From positions 14,001,421 through 14,065,420 of the forward strand of contig JAQFVV010012404.1 of NCBI GenBank assembly GCA_028023455.1: a stretch of 64,000 nt of DNA, written 5' to 3'. Numbering within the stretch: position 1 is the stretch's first letter; the number at the start of each line of letters is the position of its first letter. Positions 52,574 to 64,000 of this stretch are shown here, piece by piece. The translations under genes were made by a program, and so were the position numbers. The notes under the pieces were generated by a model, which had not been told where the DNA came from, searched no databases, and worked only from the letters and a program-made list of their open reading frames with translations. The stretch comes from Epiperipatus broadwayi (lineage: Eukaryota > Onychophora > Udeonychophora > Euonychophora > Peripatidae).

Positions 52574-54640
52574 TATGTGAAAATGAATTTAAAAGAATTG
52601 TTCAGGATGGGAACTATATTAATAGCTCTGATGAGTGTTGGAATAGAATTAAAGAGGGATTCTTGAAAATAGCAAAAAATGAAATAGGTATTATTCATGC
52701 GAGAAAAGCTAAAAGACCTTGGATAACTGAAGGTATGTTGGAAAAGATGGAAGTGCGGAGATGGTGGAAGAATGTAAATACTGAGGAAGGGCAAAAGGAA
52801 TATAGGAAATTTAATAATGAATTAAGAAGAGAAACCGATTTAGCAAAAGAAAAGTGGTTGGAGCAAGAATGTAAAGAGATTGAAAGGTTTCAACAGATGA
52901 AAAGATATGATCTAGCATTTGATAGAATACAAAGTTTTCTTGGGAGAAAAAGACATGGGTAGCAAGTGAGATTGCGGATAAGAATGGAAGAAGGTTAACC
53001 GAAAGTAATGATATACTAAAAAGATGGGAAGAATATATTCGGTATCTGTTTAGTAGAGGAAATAATTTAATTAGTTATGAACTTGAAAATGAAGATGTTG
53101 CAATGGATGATAGAGGTATGGACATACTTCCAGATGAAGTAAGAAAGGCAATCGCACAAATGAAGAATGGCAAGGCTGTTGGATTTGAAGCAGTACCTAT
53201 AGAATTTTTGAGAGAAATGGGAGAATTTACTATGAAGGAAATAGTTGGACTTTGCAATTTGATATATAATAGTGGAGTTTGGCCTGAAGATTTTTTAAGA
53301 ACTATAGTGATTCCAATTGCTAAAAAGAAGAAAGCTGTTAAATGTGAAGAGTATAGGACAATAAGTGTATTGTCTCATGTTTCTAAGGTGTTATTGAGGA
53401 TTTTAACTCAAAGGATTTATGGGAAGGTTGACTATTATATTGTTGAAGAACAGTTTGGTTTTCGGAAAGGGAAAAGCACAAGAGATGCTATTGGTATTGT
53501 TAGGACAATTGCAGAAAGATATATTGAAAGAGATAAAGGAATTGGTATATGTTTTGTAGATTTAGAAAAGGCATTTGATAGAGTAAGCTGGAATAAACTG
53601 ATGTCTATCTTAAGAGATAAAGGAGTATTCTGGAAAGAAAGATGATTGATATGGAATATGTATAATGGGCAAAGAATAAGAGTTAGATTTGGATGTAATG
53701 AGACTGATGAAGTGAATATAGAAAGTGGAGTTAGGTAAGGATGTAGTATGTCACCTGTTTTGTTTAATATTTATTTAGAAAATATGATAAATAATTATTT
53801 GGACTGTGGAGGAGCAAATGTTGGAGGGAGAGTAATAAAGTGTATAATAAGATTTGCAGATGATATGGCTCTTATTGCTGAGGAAGAAAAGGATCTTCAG
53901 AAGATGTTGAATAAATTGGAAGACGGATGTATGGCATATGGAATGAAGATTAATATTGAAAAGACTAAGTGTTTATGGATAGGGAGAGATGCAAAAAGAC
54001 TGCAAATTGGAATCCATGACGACATGATGCAGCAGGTGAAGGGATTTAGATATTTGGGTTGTTGGTTGAGTGAGGATGGAAGAAGTGAAGATGAAGTTAA
54101 AAGAAGAATAGCATTGGCAAAGGTGACATTTGTAAAAAAAAGAAGATATTTTGTGGACCTATGGAAAGAGAATTAAGAAAAAGATTAATTAAATGTTATG
54201 TGTGGAGTGTATTAATGTATGGTTGTGAGACATGGACATTGAGTAATAGAATTAAGAAACGACTGGAAGCTTTTGAGACGTGGACATGGAGAAAAATGGA
54301 AAAAATCAGTTGGGTGAATAAAATAACAAATGAAGAAGTTTTGAAAAGAGTTAATGAGGAAAGAAGATTGATTGAAAGTATCAAAGAGAGAAAGAGAAAC
54401 TGGATTGGACATATACTAAGAAAAGATTATAGTTTAATGAAAGATGTTTTGGAAAAAATGGTGAGTGGAAATAAAAAGAAAGGACGGAAGAGATTGACAT
54501 TATTGGATGATATACGAGATGGAAGGGGTTATGTGGAATTGAGGAAGTGGGCAAGGAAGAGAATGGAATGGAAGAATGGATGAACTGATGTAGTGGCTAC
54601 TCTCTGGACCTGTCTATTGGACAGACTACTATTGATAATG
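52574..54640 (+). pseudogene. 5'-truncated RTE/BovB-like LINE with 13-bp target-site duplication
   Basis: A perfect AATAAACAACATA lies at 52561-52573 and 54641-54653. The element encodes the linker after the lost endonuclease (KRPWITEGMLEKM), then RT: KNGKAVGFEAVPIEF, EYRTISVLSHVSKVLLRIL, EEQFGFRKGKSTRDAI, FVDLEKAFDRVSW (motif A), GCSMSPVLFNIY (motif B), IIRFADDMALIAEE (catalytic FADD) and FRYLGCWLS. The C-terminal region has VLMYGCETWTL, RNWIGHILRKD and GRKRLTLLDDIRDG, a pattern typical of RTE/BovB-type LINEs. Lesions are a frameshift at the A5 run 52947-52951, TGA at 53643, TAA at 53736, and a frameshift between 54134 and 54158. CGA to TGA and CAA to TAA would explain both stops. The frame ends at 54583; the 57-nt 3' UTR ends TTGATAATG without poly(A). 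Confidence 0.9.
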
Positions 54641-54653
54641 AATAAACAACATA

Positions 54654-57600
54654 AAGTATAATAACAGTAGTAATAATAAAATAATAATAATAATATATAC
54701 ATGTGCCACATGTGAATCTCTACCATTTTATTAACTAATGATTCTCCAGATTCAACCCTTATACCCCATGGTAGAAATTCATCTATGTCACTCATTCTTT
54801 ACAAATCATAATTATATAGAAAAATAAACTTTAGTAATTTAAGATAATTGAGATGCTGGCTAGCCAAATTATATATTTACTGATTTTAACAATCTATTTA
54901 ATTTAAATTCCCCCCAATTTATATATATGATAGAGATAGAAATTAATACTAGTTGATTAGTCAATCATACTGGGAAAAATATATATACAAGGTTAATCAA
55001 CCAAATAAACATATAATATGTATTCTATATCAAGTGTTGCAATTTAATCTATAAAAATAAATGTAGACAATCTTACCTTACTATTTATGTGGATAACCTG
55101 ATGTGAAGAAGTTGGGTTAACCTAAATTTTATTTACAATAAAAAATAGAAAAATGTCTAAATGAATAATCCCCCCTTTCTTCTTTGCTAATTCTGAAAAA
55201 TGAGACTTCAGAATCAGAATGTGAAAATACAACATAGATAACAAGAATAAAAAAAAAAATTTGCAATATTAATTCCTTGATTAAAAATTGTAATTGGAAC
55301 AAAGTTCATAAAAATCATCCTAATAGAAGTAGTAGTTGATAGTTAGGCATGTTGTTCTCCAAAAGCAGTTTCACTTAGTAAATCATTATCCTTAGCAAGG
55401 ATAGATAGGTACAATGGTGTCTCCTGTAGTTGTGTATGGTAAACACCTTGATCCTTAATTGATTGTTTACTTTGAACTGCATGCATCTTCTTGTGTGTTT
55501 ACAATAAAGTAGAAAAATAAATAAATAGAGGTTTAATGCAGCTGTTAGGAAATACCATGATGCACAATAGCATGTTTTGCTCTAGCCCATATTCATATTA
55601 AAGTACAATTCAATAATTATTTGTAATCATAAATTTATGTTGGATAATATAAAAGCACTTTATTAAGAAAATTATTTCATTTTTTTCTTTTCCAATTTTC
55701 AGCAGATTAATTTTCATTATTCTTTTTGAAAAGATTTAAAATATTAAAAATTACTTCAACAACTTTCAAAACATGCTTTAATTATTTCAAAATTTATCAA
55801 TTATTTTTACATCTTATTTCACTTTCTTTCTTCTGAATTTGGTAAACTTTTAGTTACAGCATTTGACTTTTAAAAATTTTTTTATGATTTAAATAAAAGA
55901 AAAAGCAAAACTCCATTTTAGCATTCTAAATTTTAGTTTAAACTGCTGTCTATTGTTATAGCTGCTATATTTTTTGACAACAAGAATGATTTGTAAAAAG
56001 TTTTTATTTTTATATAAAATGCTGAGAATCTCCTGAAATGCTGAGATTTTTAACTGCCTATTGTTTAAATACATTTTATTTATTACAGATAAAAAAATAA
56101 AATAATAAAATCAGTTTTATTTTCACACACGGCCACCTAACTTAACCTCAGGCTATCCCTAAATCATTTGATTATAAATTAATATTATTTTTTTAAAAAT
56201 ATATATACATCACAGTTTATTAATCAAATAGTTTATATATATACAATATTACTTTTTAAAATATTGGTCGTATTTTATTTTATAATAAAACAACAATTTA
56301 TTGTGCGTTAAATGTATATATGTAATAATAACAAACAAATAATCTTCCCATTATTTTCTAAAAATTCCAAATGGATTGGGTTTAATAAATATGCTTGATC
56401 TTTTTAGGAATATTTGCATTGCAAGCTACCCTTATTATATCACATATCTATGTGCGTATATATATCAATGAATGTCAGGTAGACACATATGTAAAATCTA
56501 GTCATTTTTTTAAAAAAATTATTAAATGTCAATTGAAGTATATTCATTGTATGTTATAAAATGAATATCTGTGCATATATATATATGTGTGTGTGTATGT
56601 GTGCATTTTATGTAAATCCATTAAGAAGTATTCTAAATCAATATAATAACTTGAATTTTGTATTAATCATGTAATCATGTGATGGTTTTTTTCATTGTAT
56701 ATTACGCAAAATCAGAAGGCTTATATGTGTACCCGAATTCCAAAAACTTTAACTTTATTTTTTGTTATTAATAAACTTGTATCCAGTTGTTAAAATTATT
56801 CCAGTGACTTAATTCTAAGTCATTTTTAGATCTTATGTGTTGCATCATCTCTTGATCACAGTTGCAGTTATAGATCTTATGTTCTCTGAGCTAGTTTCAA
56901 GCATAATAGTCTGATATATTAAAGAGGTTGTATTTTAGTGCAGGGAAATTCCAATATGACATTGTCCTGGTTTTGCATGAGGATTACATTTTTCAAAGCC
57001 CATGCAGCACCTTTTATTTTAGTTTAGTTTAGTCTGTATCAGAATTTAAATTTATAGTTGGCCAGTACACCAATGGTACTAAGTGGCCATAACATTGATG
57101 ATGATCAGCATGTTTTAATATCTCAACATTATTGTTTTAATGGTTATGTATTCTAGTGGAGTAGCAATTAAGTTTATGCATCTAAATTAACATTTGAATA
57201 ATTGCCTCAAGCTGGCAAAGGCTAAATAGCTGGTCTAGTCTACAGTAGACCCATTTCAAATCCAGTCACTAGATTGACTGTTGATTTATTTTATTGTTGA
57301 TCATTCATGATGATGAATGGTTATTTTTTTGTGTATTACTTATACTTACTTTTACTTATTGATAATGCTGTGGGATTTATAGTTAATAATTTTAGTTGCT
57401 CTAAGGACTTAACTAGGTTGATCTCTCGGAGTGATTTTCAGGTTGCTCATATTCTTTAATATATAAAATTACTTACTTAAATATATTTTGTGATAATAAA
57501 CATTACTCATATTTTAATATTTCTTACTTTCATAATACATTACTTTAATATTATATTTTAAATTATGTATTTTAAATTTATATGAAGTTTCATTATTTGA

Positions 57601-58189
57601 AATATTTTTCCATCACCCCATCTTTACCCCTGAATCCCCATCCTGTTATAATATATATATATATTGATTTATGTGTTACATATGATATTAAATGCTTTTC
57701 ATTTTTTAATTTTATGAAAATTAATAGTTTTATGTATCTGTTTAAATATATAAAATGAAATTATTGTATCTTTTATGTAAAAAATGACATAATACAATTG
57801 CTTTTTAGATCTGAAAAACTTTAAGGTAGGCAGAACTGTTGTAAGATTCTCAAATAAATCATTGTGAGAAATGTATAGGAAGAGTGTCATTTTTTAATGT
57901 TTTTATTTAAAAAATTCTGAAATTCCAGAGGTAATAAAATTTATAACTTTTTTAGATTTTATTTAGGCTAAGAATATTTATTTCAGTTAACCATAGTCAA
58001 TTCAACTAATTATCTAATATTGGTCAATAAATGGGTATCCAGCCATATTTCGATAGAAGTAAAATGAAAATAAAAACTTTTAAATCTTTAATTTACAAAT
58101 TTAACAAATAATAGTTTTTGCTTTTCTATTCTTTAATGAGAACTTTGTTAGCATTTTTTGTCTTTTAGAAAACTATTTATAGATTACTA
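54654..58189. other. AT-rich non-coding DNA; right copy of a direct repeat at 56432-56486
   Basis: No coding similarity recognised. The only clear item is the 56432-56486 copy of the direct repeat described at 51801-51871. Confidence 0.55.
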
Positions 58190-59804
58190 GGTAATAGTAT
58201 GTATACGAACCCCACCATGTGATGTCATTGTTTTTCTCCCAATGCACATCAATATACCGATTTCACAGTCCATCTGTTTGTTTACATAATATTACAGTAT
58301 ATATTTTTTGGTCTGTCTGTTTGGTTTACACAATATTATGGTAAACTAAAGGGTTTTTTTTTTGGTTTTTTTCACCCGTTTTTTTTTTTCATTTTTTAAT
58401 AAACAAACACTTTATTTTTAGATGGTGTAAGGGTGTTGGTTTGCTTTTAAATTATCGACTAACAGTCTGCCAGTTTCTTTACATAATATTAAGGTAAATC
58501 AAATTTTTTTTTTCACCTGGTTTTAATTTTTGGTTCGTTTTTTAAGAAACAAACACTTTGTTTTTAGATGGTGTAGAGGTATTGGTTTGCTTTTAAATTA
58601 TCGACTAACGGTCCATCGGATGTTTTTATTTGAAAGACTTAAACAATTCAGTACTTTGGAACAAACCAACACTTGCTTTTTAGAGGGTAGAAAGGAGGGA
58701 TTGTTTTCATTTTGAATTGTCAAAATTGTTTTTAATTGATTATGAGGCTTTTTTTTTTTCAAATATTTATTAATGCTACAGAAACCTTTATATGAAAGTG
58801 AAAAGTTCTTTCTTAATTTTTTGGCTTTTTTTAAAAAGACATAAACAGTTCATTTTTAAAGAACACTTTTTTAAGCAGGGTGGGGGGAAGGTTTGTTTGA
58901 TTTTTAATTATCGACTTCTTTTTGATTTTCTTTTTGAACATTTATGTTACAGCACAGTTGTTAATTTTTTTTTTTTTTTGGCCTTTTGAAGAAACTCTTA
59001 AACACTTCTTTTTTTGGAATAAAATACTACCTACCCATTCTTTAGAATCATGTGAACAACAAAAACAACACTACCAACAACAGTTTTCCATGAAATAATT
59101 TATTGAATCAAAAATAAATGAAACTTTGGACAAGTTGTGACCGAAACAAGTAAAAAAACACCATTTTGGGGGGCATAAAAAAATACAGCAGCCAAAAGTA
59201 ACACACAAATAAAATAACAGGGAACCAAAAACAGTCACTTCAACATGCTCATCTTGCCTAGTATGGCCGGAAGAGGTCCTGTTCCTGTGGCTGGCAATTT
59301 ACTCAGCTTCAACCAATTTGGACAACTTGCAGATGACATTTGACTGTTCTCACATGGATTCATGCATAAACATGCATTTGCATGAGAAATCAGCAAAAAC
59401 TTTGCTGAAAAGAATAATCTTTTGAAGTTGTATGCAGTTCAAAACCATAGGAAAGTGTGTGTTATGACATGACATTTCTTAATATGGAATACTAATTCCA
59501 CTACACTTTCTAAAAAATTTCTGACAATGAATTTTTGGAGAGTTTTGCCTCTTTCAAATATAGCCACCATCAAATCAGACTGTAGTGAGAGTTCAATCAC
59601 TTAAGGAATACTGTTACAATGCAATGGGCATAGTATTTCATTATGTAATCATAGAATACACCACCCTCAGGTGGCCTGTTATGGCTTCAATAACATCTAT
59701 TGTAGTGTCAGCCATAAGTTAAGGCTGCTAAAATGGTATATTGATGTGTATTGTGTGAAAAACACCACCATCAAGTGGTGGGGTTCAGTATACATACTAT
59801 TACC
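58190..59804. mobile_element. TIR element with internal tandem repeats
   Basis: The termini 58190-58258 and 59734-59804 are inverted copies: GGTAATAGTATGTATAC, then GAACCCCACCA, then CACATCAATATACC, roughly 85 per cent identical by eye. The flanking octamers GATTACTA (left) and AATTACTT (right) share ATTACT, so a diverged 8-bp target-site duplication is possible but not certain. The left half holds about four degenerate tandem units; the right half (59060-59730) is GC-richer and has a 67-codon minus frame (59235-59438) without a known motif. No transposase is recognised, so it is probably non-autonomous. Confidence 0.72.
58375..58920 (+). repeat. Degenerate tandem repeat, unit ~120-190 bp
   Basis: AAACAAACACTTTRTTTTTA, GATGGTGTARRGGTRTTGGT and AAATTATCGACTAACRGTC recur. 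The ATTATCGACT marker is at 58451, 58597 and 58907, with a diverged version near 58715. T-runs separate the units. Confidence 0.75.
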
Positions 59805-59944
59805 AATTACTTTAGTTGTTCTAAATTTAAAAATGATAACAGATTAGGGCTTAAAGTAATATCTAAAATTGTTGATTGTTAAAATCTATATTGGATATTT
59901 TAAAAGTTTTGCACAAATGATTTAATTTATCTATACAAAAATAT

Positions 59945-60020
59945 GTGTGTCATAGTGATTAGTTTAATTAACTCTCATATCCATGCTCTGAGATTCAAAT
60001 CCAAGTAAAACTAGTAGCTT
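59945..60020 (+). repeat. Weak tRNA-like SINE remnant
   Basis: GTCATAGTGATTAG and GAGATTCAAATCC are spaced like the A and B boxes of the remnant at 6545-6625 and may be the same family. Too degraded for a firm call. Confidence 0.3.
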
Positions 60021-60522
60021 TTATTCCCATTTTAAGAAATCTTACAATTTTTAAAAATACTCTGCAAATAGGCAATGGAATGGCTTTGTTGCTTTAGAAT
60101 TCATTAAAAGTTTGATTGCCAGAAGTGCTAGAACTGAAATCAATTCGAAAATTCTAGAATCTGACATTCTATCAGTACACTAAACCAAGCAGATCACCCA
60201 TTCAATTAGCTGGAAAGTGAATATTTAACTATTCTTAGTTGGATGATAAAACAAAGAAAAAATTATAAACCTTGTTTTACTAGCTGAGAATTTGTTTCTG
60301 GTGGTGAAAAGACATTTATGAATAGGCTATTTAAAACTGGTTTACATATACATGATATATTGTAAGAATCGATGAATCTGTGGATTTAAATAAAATATTT
60401 TATTATAGGAATAGTAGTTTAAAATTTAGAAATTATATATATATATTGCATTATTCAGATAGTAGAGAAATAAGGGGGGGGGGGGGATTCAAAAGTTAAA
60501 AACAAATTTAACTAATTACACA

Positions 60523-60937
60523 TATATACAAATACAAAATCTTTGTTAAGAGCAAAGTTTTATCAACAATAAAAATACTGTAGTGCTTATAATGCTTTCT
60601 CAGATAATTGTCATACAAGCAGCAATGCTTGTAACAGAGGTGAGGAAATAAGACCCTGTTTAGACGCTAACATATTATTTGCATAGTGGATTAATTAATT
60701 AGAGCAAGCCATTTTTTAGAAAGGGAACACAAGATTTTTTCCGCTTGATGGGAATAATTGTTCTTGGAAATGTAGCGGTGTTTTTTGACCTTTCGCTGGA
60801 TCTTATTTCTTACCTCTGTTACAAGTATTGCTATGCCTATGGAAAGTATCTGTCGCAAGCATGTTAAGCACTACAATATTTTTATTGTTAATTAAATTTT
60901 GTTCTTAATACAGTTTTTGTATTTGTATATATATTAC
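60523..60937. mobile_element. MITE-like element with ~130-bp terminal inverted repeats
   Basis: The left arm (60523-60655) and right arm (about 60803-60937) are inverted copies. Landmarks are ATATATACAAATACAAAA, CAACAATAAAAATACTGTAG, GTGCTTA, AGCAATGCTTGTAACAGAGG and GAAATAAGA. The ~145-bp spacer has no frame. A run of 13 G (60474-60486) lies shortly upstream. The target-site duplication is not resolved. Confidence 0.78.
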
Positions 60938-62462
60938 ATTAGCGGAGTTAAGCGTTCATAATTTTTTTTTCATTAATTAAGTACATTATATTTTAATGTA
61001 CACCTATACTAAACACAGATATATGTAGAAGGTAAACATATAAATTATATCCACACATATATGCATATCTTTAAATGCATATAAAATCTTATGCATGCGA
61101 ATAATATGTGTATTATTAATACTTTTTGACTTTTAGTAGCTTTAAGAAGCAAATAGTTTAATAGGTAAGTGTGAAGAATATTGCACATAAAAGTTTTTAT
61201 GGAAATTTTATTCGAATTTTAAACAAACTGGTTTGTTTAAGCTAAGACATCTTCAAAGCCTGTTGGCACAAACAGTTTTAAAATTATTTACAGAAAAATT
61301 GATGCCACTGTATTCATCTTCAAAAGAATTTATTTACATCCATAGTTTTAAATGAAAATTCTTGGAAATTTTTTTTTTTTAATTTTATTATTATTTTTAT
61401 ATAATTTTTGTTTAGCAATCTAAATAATTCCCATTAAAACAATGGAATTTCTTGTTGTATTATTTATTATTTTGTAATAATGTCACTCCAATCTGAATAT
61501 TACATGAAAAACAGATTTCTCTGAATAAAATAAGAATTATTTCATTTTTTAATTGACTAAAATTATATAAGGTGTACCAGTATACAGAATTAAAGTGTAC
61601 TTATTGGTCACTAAAGCCTGATGTCATAAATGCATTTCAATTTCATATTAACTAATCATACTATACATCTGTGAACTAAAACAAAATCTGTTTTAAAATA
61701 AAAAAGAAATCCATCTTAGAACTCATTATCATAAGCATCAAATTTTCTTATTTATTTGATATATTTTCTTTCATTGGTTTGATTGTTATAAACTTCATGA
61801 TAATTTCTGAATTGTTGAATATTAATTGTAAGCTTGTCAGATCATTTAAATTCTATCTGGCCATAACAAAATAAGTAGACCAATGATTCCATAGAAAATA
61901 GATGTATTAAAAACTTAAATTGAAAGATCTCTTTTAAAGTTTTATTACTTAATGGAGAAATCCTAATGTATGCTTCTATAGAAATTTTTATAAAGTTTAA
62001 TATATAAACTCAATATACATTTGCTTATATCATTGTAAATATCTGATTTTCTTATTAACTTTTGATATTACCTATTTTTGATAGTAGTTTTGCATTATCA
62101 TCAACAACAAAACACAATGATTTGCAAATATTAGAATATAGCAATTCAGTGATTGGCATAAATCATTTATCTACTTGTAAAATCTCTATAGAACTGTCTT
62201 TACAATTTTTAACCAAAAAAAATACTGTATATAAAAACATCAGGAACTACATCATATAACTTATTTTAAATTCTTTGCCTTACTAAGAATGATTCATTTC
62301 TCAATAATTTTATGTATAAAAATATCTGCATACATATTTTGTCCCTTTTCTTTAAAAGTGAATAAATAAATAAATAGTAAAAAAAGAATGAAAAAAAAAT
62401 TAAAGATATGCTTTTATTTACATCAATGCATTAAAAAAAATTTTTTTTTTTAGTATTCTTGA
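60938..62462. other. AT-rich non-coding DNA, no feature recognised
   Basis: No coding similarity or clear repeat seen. Confidence 0.55.
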
Positions 62463-64000
62463 TTTTTTTTTTTTAAATAAAAAACCTTTATTAACACAAT
62501 AAATATTTACAATTTATACAAGTAAATAAACAAATGATAAATATTTTACAGTTTTGTATACCAAAACACAAAGAATTTTATATATTCCACTATTAAGACA
62601 AAAAGTCTGTAGGCAATTAATTAGTTATCCTAAACACAAGGAGATTGACTTGTATCACTGTACCAGAAGGAGATTCTAAGACATGCAACTCAAATGAGCA
62701 AAGCATTTAACAAAATGATTAATTTCCCAAGGAATAAGCCACCCATAAGAATTAAACCTTTATTCAAGAATCTCATACAGAGTTATTCCAGGACCACCCC
62801 AGATTCGATTCATCGTCTTCCTTGGCAAGTATCTCAGATATTGACTGAAATAAGTTTCCCAATCACTATAGAGTTTTTTCAGCCAGTTGAATTTCTTGTT
62901 GTCAAATATCATAGTACATCATATATATCATATTGTATTAAGGGTATGCATCATCACCATTGCATTGTAAGGGTTATATTTCTCAATGTATTTACTAAGC
63001 AAAAGTTTTAAGTTTATGATTGGCCTGTGGAACACTTTAGCTCTTATCTGCCTAAATGCCGAACAATCTTCAAATAGATGCTGAAAAGTCTCATTACCAG
63101 ATTTGCACAGCAAACAGACTGGGTCTAAATTCATATGTAGTCTATCATTTAGAACCTTAGTTGTTGGAAACAAGCCATTCACTAATTTGAAGACAAATTT
63201 CAAGTAGGATTGGGGTGCATATATAGAGTGGAATCCCTTCAACACATTTTTCATTGATATATCCAACCATGCATTGCCATGACTTTTAAAATGATTACTT
63301 AAGTCTTTATATTTAATATTTTTCAAACTGGACACATTCTTATCATCCTGTAGATCCCTATAATCAATAAACATATCAGCTATAAAAGATCTTCCTTTAC
63401 TTCCTATTTCGTTAAAGGTGCCAGCAAGATCAACAGAAGGCCCAAGAAATTGACTTTTAATTAAATTAATAAATGTACTTGCCTTGATGTAGGATACATA
63501 TAGCCCTGGATCAATCAGGCCAAGACCTCCTTTTTGTTTTGGCATCTGCAAGGTTGATATTGAGATCCATCTTGAAGCTCTACCCCAGACATATTTCTTT
63601 GCAATCTGGTTTATTCTGAGTATTGTTTTGTTATGTAGGGTTACCCAAGGTTCATAGTATGCCAAAATCCCTGAAACAATGGAATTAAAAATTAATGCTC
63701 TTGTAATTTCATATAATTTAAGTGATGAGAAATTACTTATTTTATCTTCAATTTTTTTTAATAATTAATTTATTTAAGTAAGTGTTCATTTTAGTCTTGG
63801 ACATATATAATGGTATGTCCAAGAAAGCAGACGGGAGAGCCATAAAGTTAGATGGCATTTTTTTACCTGTAGCTAACTGCCAGGCTGCAGACTTTATTGG
63901 TTGAATAATTGAGCCAGTCTCAGCCTGAAAATTTTCTAAGATATTCATCACAACTTGGATATTATAGCTGTTTTGAAATATTATAATATCATCAATGAAT
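62463..64000 (-). pseudogene. 3' half of an L1/Tx1-like LINE, runs off the window
   Basis: The minus-strand frame enters at 63999 with FIDDIIIFQNS, the catalytic FxDD box of LINE reverse transcriptase, and continues through ENFQAETGSIIQPIKSAAW. An eight-A run (63752-63759) shifts the frame by one base and ends the first part at 63748. The second part resumes in frame with IEDKISNFSSLKLYEITRAL and runs through YYEPWVTLHNKTILRINQI, the PKQKGGLGLIDPGLY block typical of L1/Tx1 elements, and a zinc-knuckle-like CLLCKSGNETFQHLFEDC (CX2CX8HX4C), to a stop at 62928. The 3' UTR is 62475-62927, with AATAAA (62487-62492) and a 12-A tail at 62463-62474. The only lesion seen is the homopolymer shift, so it may be fairly young, or the shift may be a sequencing error. 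Confidence 0.88.
62487..62492 (-). promoter_or_regulatory. Polyadenylation signal AATAAA of the L1/Tx1-like LINE
   Basis: AATAAA on the minus strand lies 12 nt before a run of 12 A (62463-62474), which marks the 3' end of the retrotransposed transcript. Confidence 0.8.

Noticed and set aside
52489-52794. 101-codon minus-strand frame
   Set aside because: It is the antisense shadow of the LINE linker region on the plus strand.
62694-63011. 105-codon plus-strand frame
   Set aside because: It overlaps the 3' UTR and C-terminal coding part of the minus-strand LINE and has no motif of its own.

Overview
The window looks like very AT-rich, repeat-packed intergenic or intronic DNA from an invertebrate animal. 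Long (TA)n tracts, tRNA-derived SINEs, several non-LTR retrotransposon lineages, Penelope-like elements (PLEs) and inverted-repeat elements, with no bacterial-style gene packing, all point to a metazoan. The sequence does not fix the phylum. I found no intact host gene, no functional tRNA or rRNA gene and no CRISPR array. Every stretch with protein similarity I could recognise is a transposable-element relic.

Layout. Positions 1-3.0 kb are featureless. 3.0-6.5 kb is a compound of nested inverted repeats, with one tRNA-derived SINE inserted between clean 14-bp target-site duplications. Next to it lies an array of about five copies of one repeat unit, in both orientations, with different microsatellites grown at the same internal site. 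At 8.4-8.7 kb is a SINE with RNA polymerase III boxes. At 8.9-10.9 kb (minus strand) is a strongly decayed LINE. 14.5-15.8 kb is a cluster of one inverted-repeat element and four SINE pieces in alternating orientation; one SINE is split by a 122-bp insert that begins with a near-perfect hairpin. 16-23.5 kb is almost featureless and ends in a (TA)n tract and a 500-N assembly gap.

24-31 kb holds a foldback element, a 5'-truncated PLE (reverse transcriptase plus GIY-YIG, minus strand) and a larger foldback element with internal direct repeats. A third member of this foldback family is at 35 kb. 39.3-40.7 kb is a TIR element flanked by TA, with an internal minisatellite. 43.3-43.9 kb (minus) is a second, more decayed PLE. 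52.6-54.6 kb is an RTE/BovB-like LINE, 5'-truncated and flanked by a perfect 13-bp target-site duplication. 58.2-59.8 kb is another TIR element with internal tandem repeats, and 60.5-60.9 kb is a small TIR element (MITE). The right end (62.46-64.0 kb, minus) is the 3' half of an L1/Tx1-like LINE; it has a FIDD catalytic box, a poly(A) tail, and runs off the window.

How it works together. Nothing here acts as a pathway. The window records repeated insertion by LINEs, by SINEs that depend on LINE machinery, by PLEs and by TIR/foldback elements. Many repeat edges lie directly on (TA)n microsatellites. The most unusual items are the hairpin-headed retro-insert at 15.68-15.80 kb, the nested palindromes at 3.1-4.6 kb, the inverted array with parallel microsatellite growth at 4.8-6.5 kb, and two unrelated TIR elements that both carry internal minisatellites.
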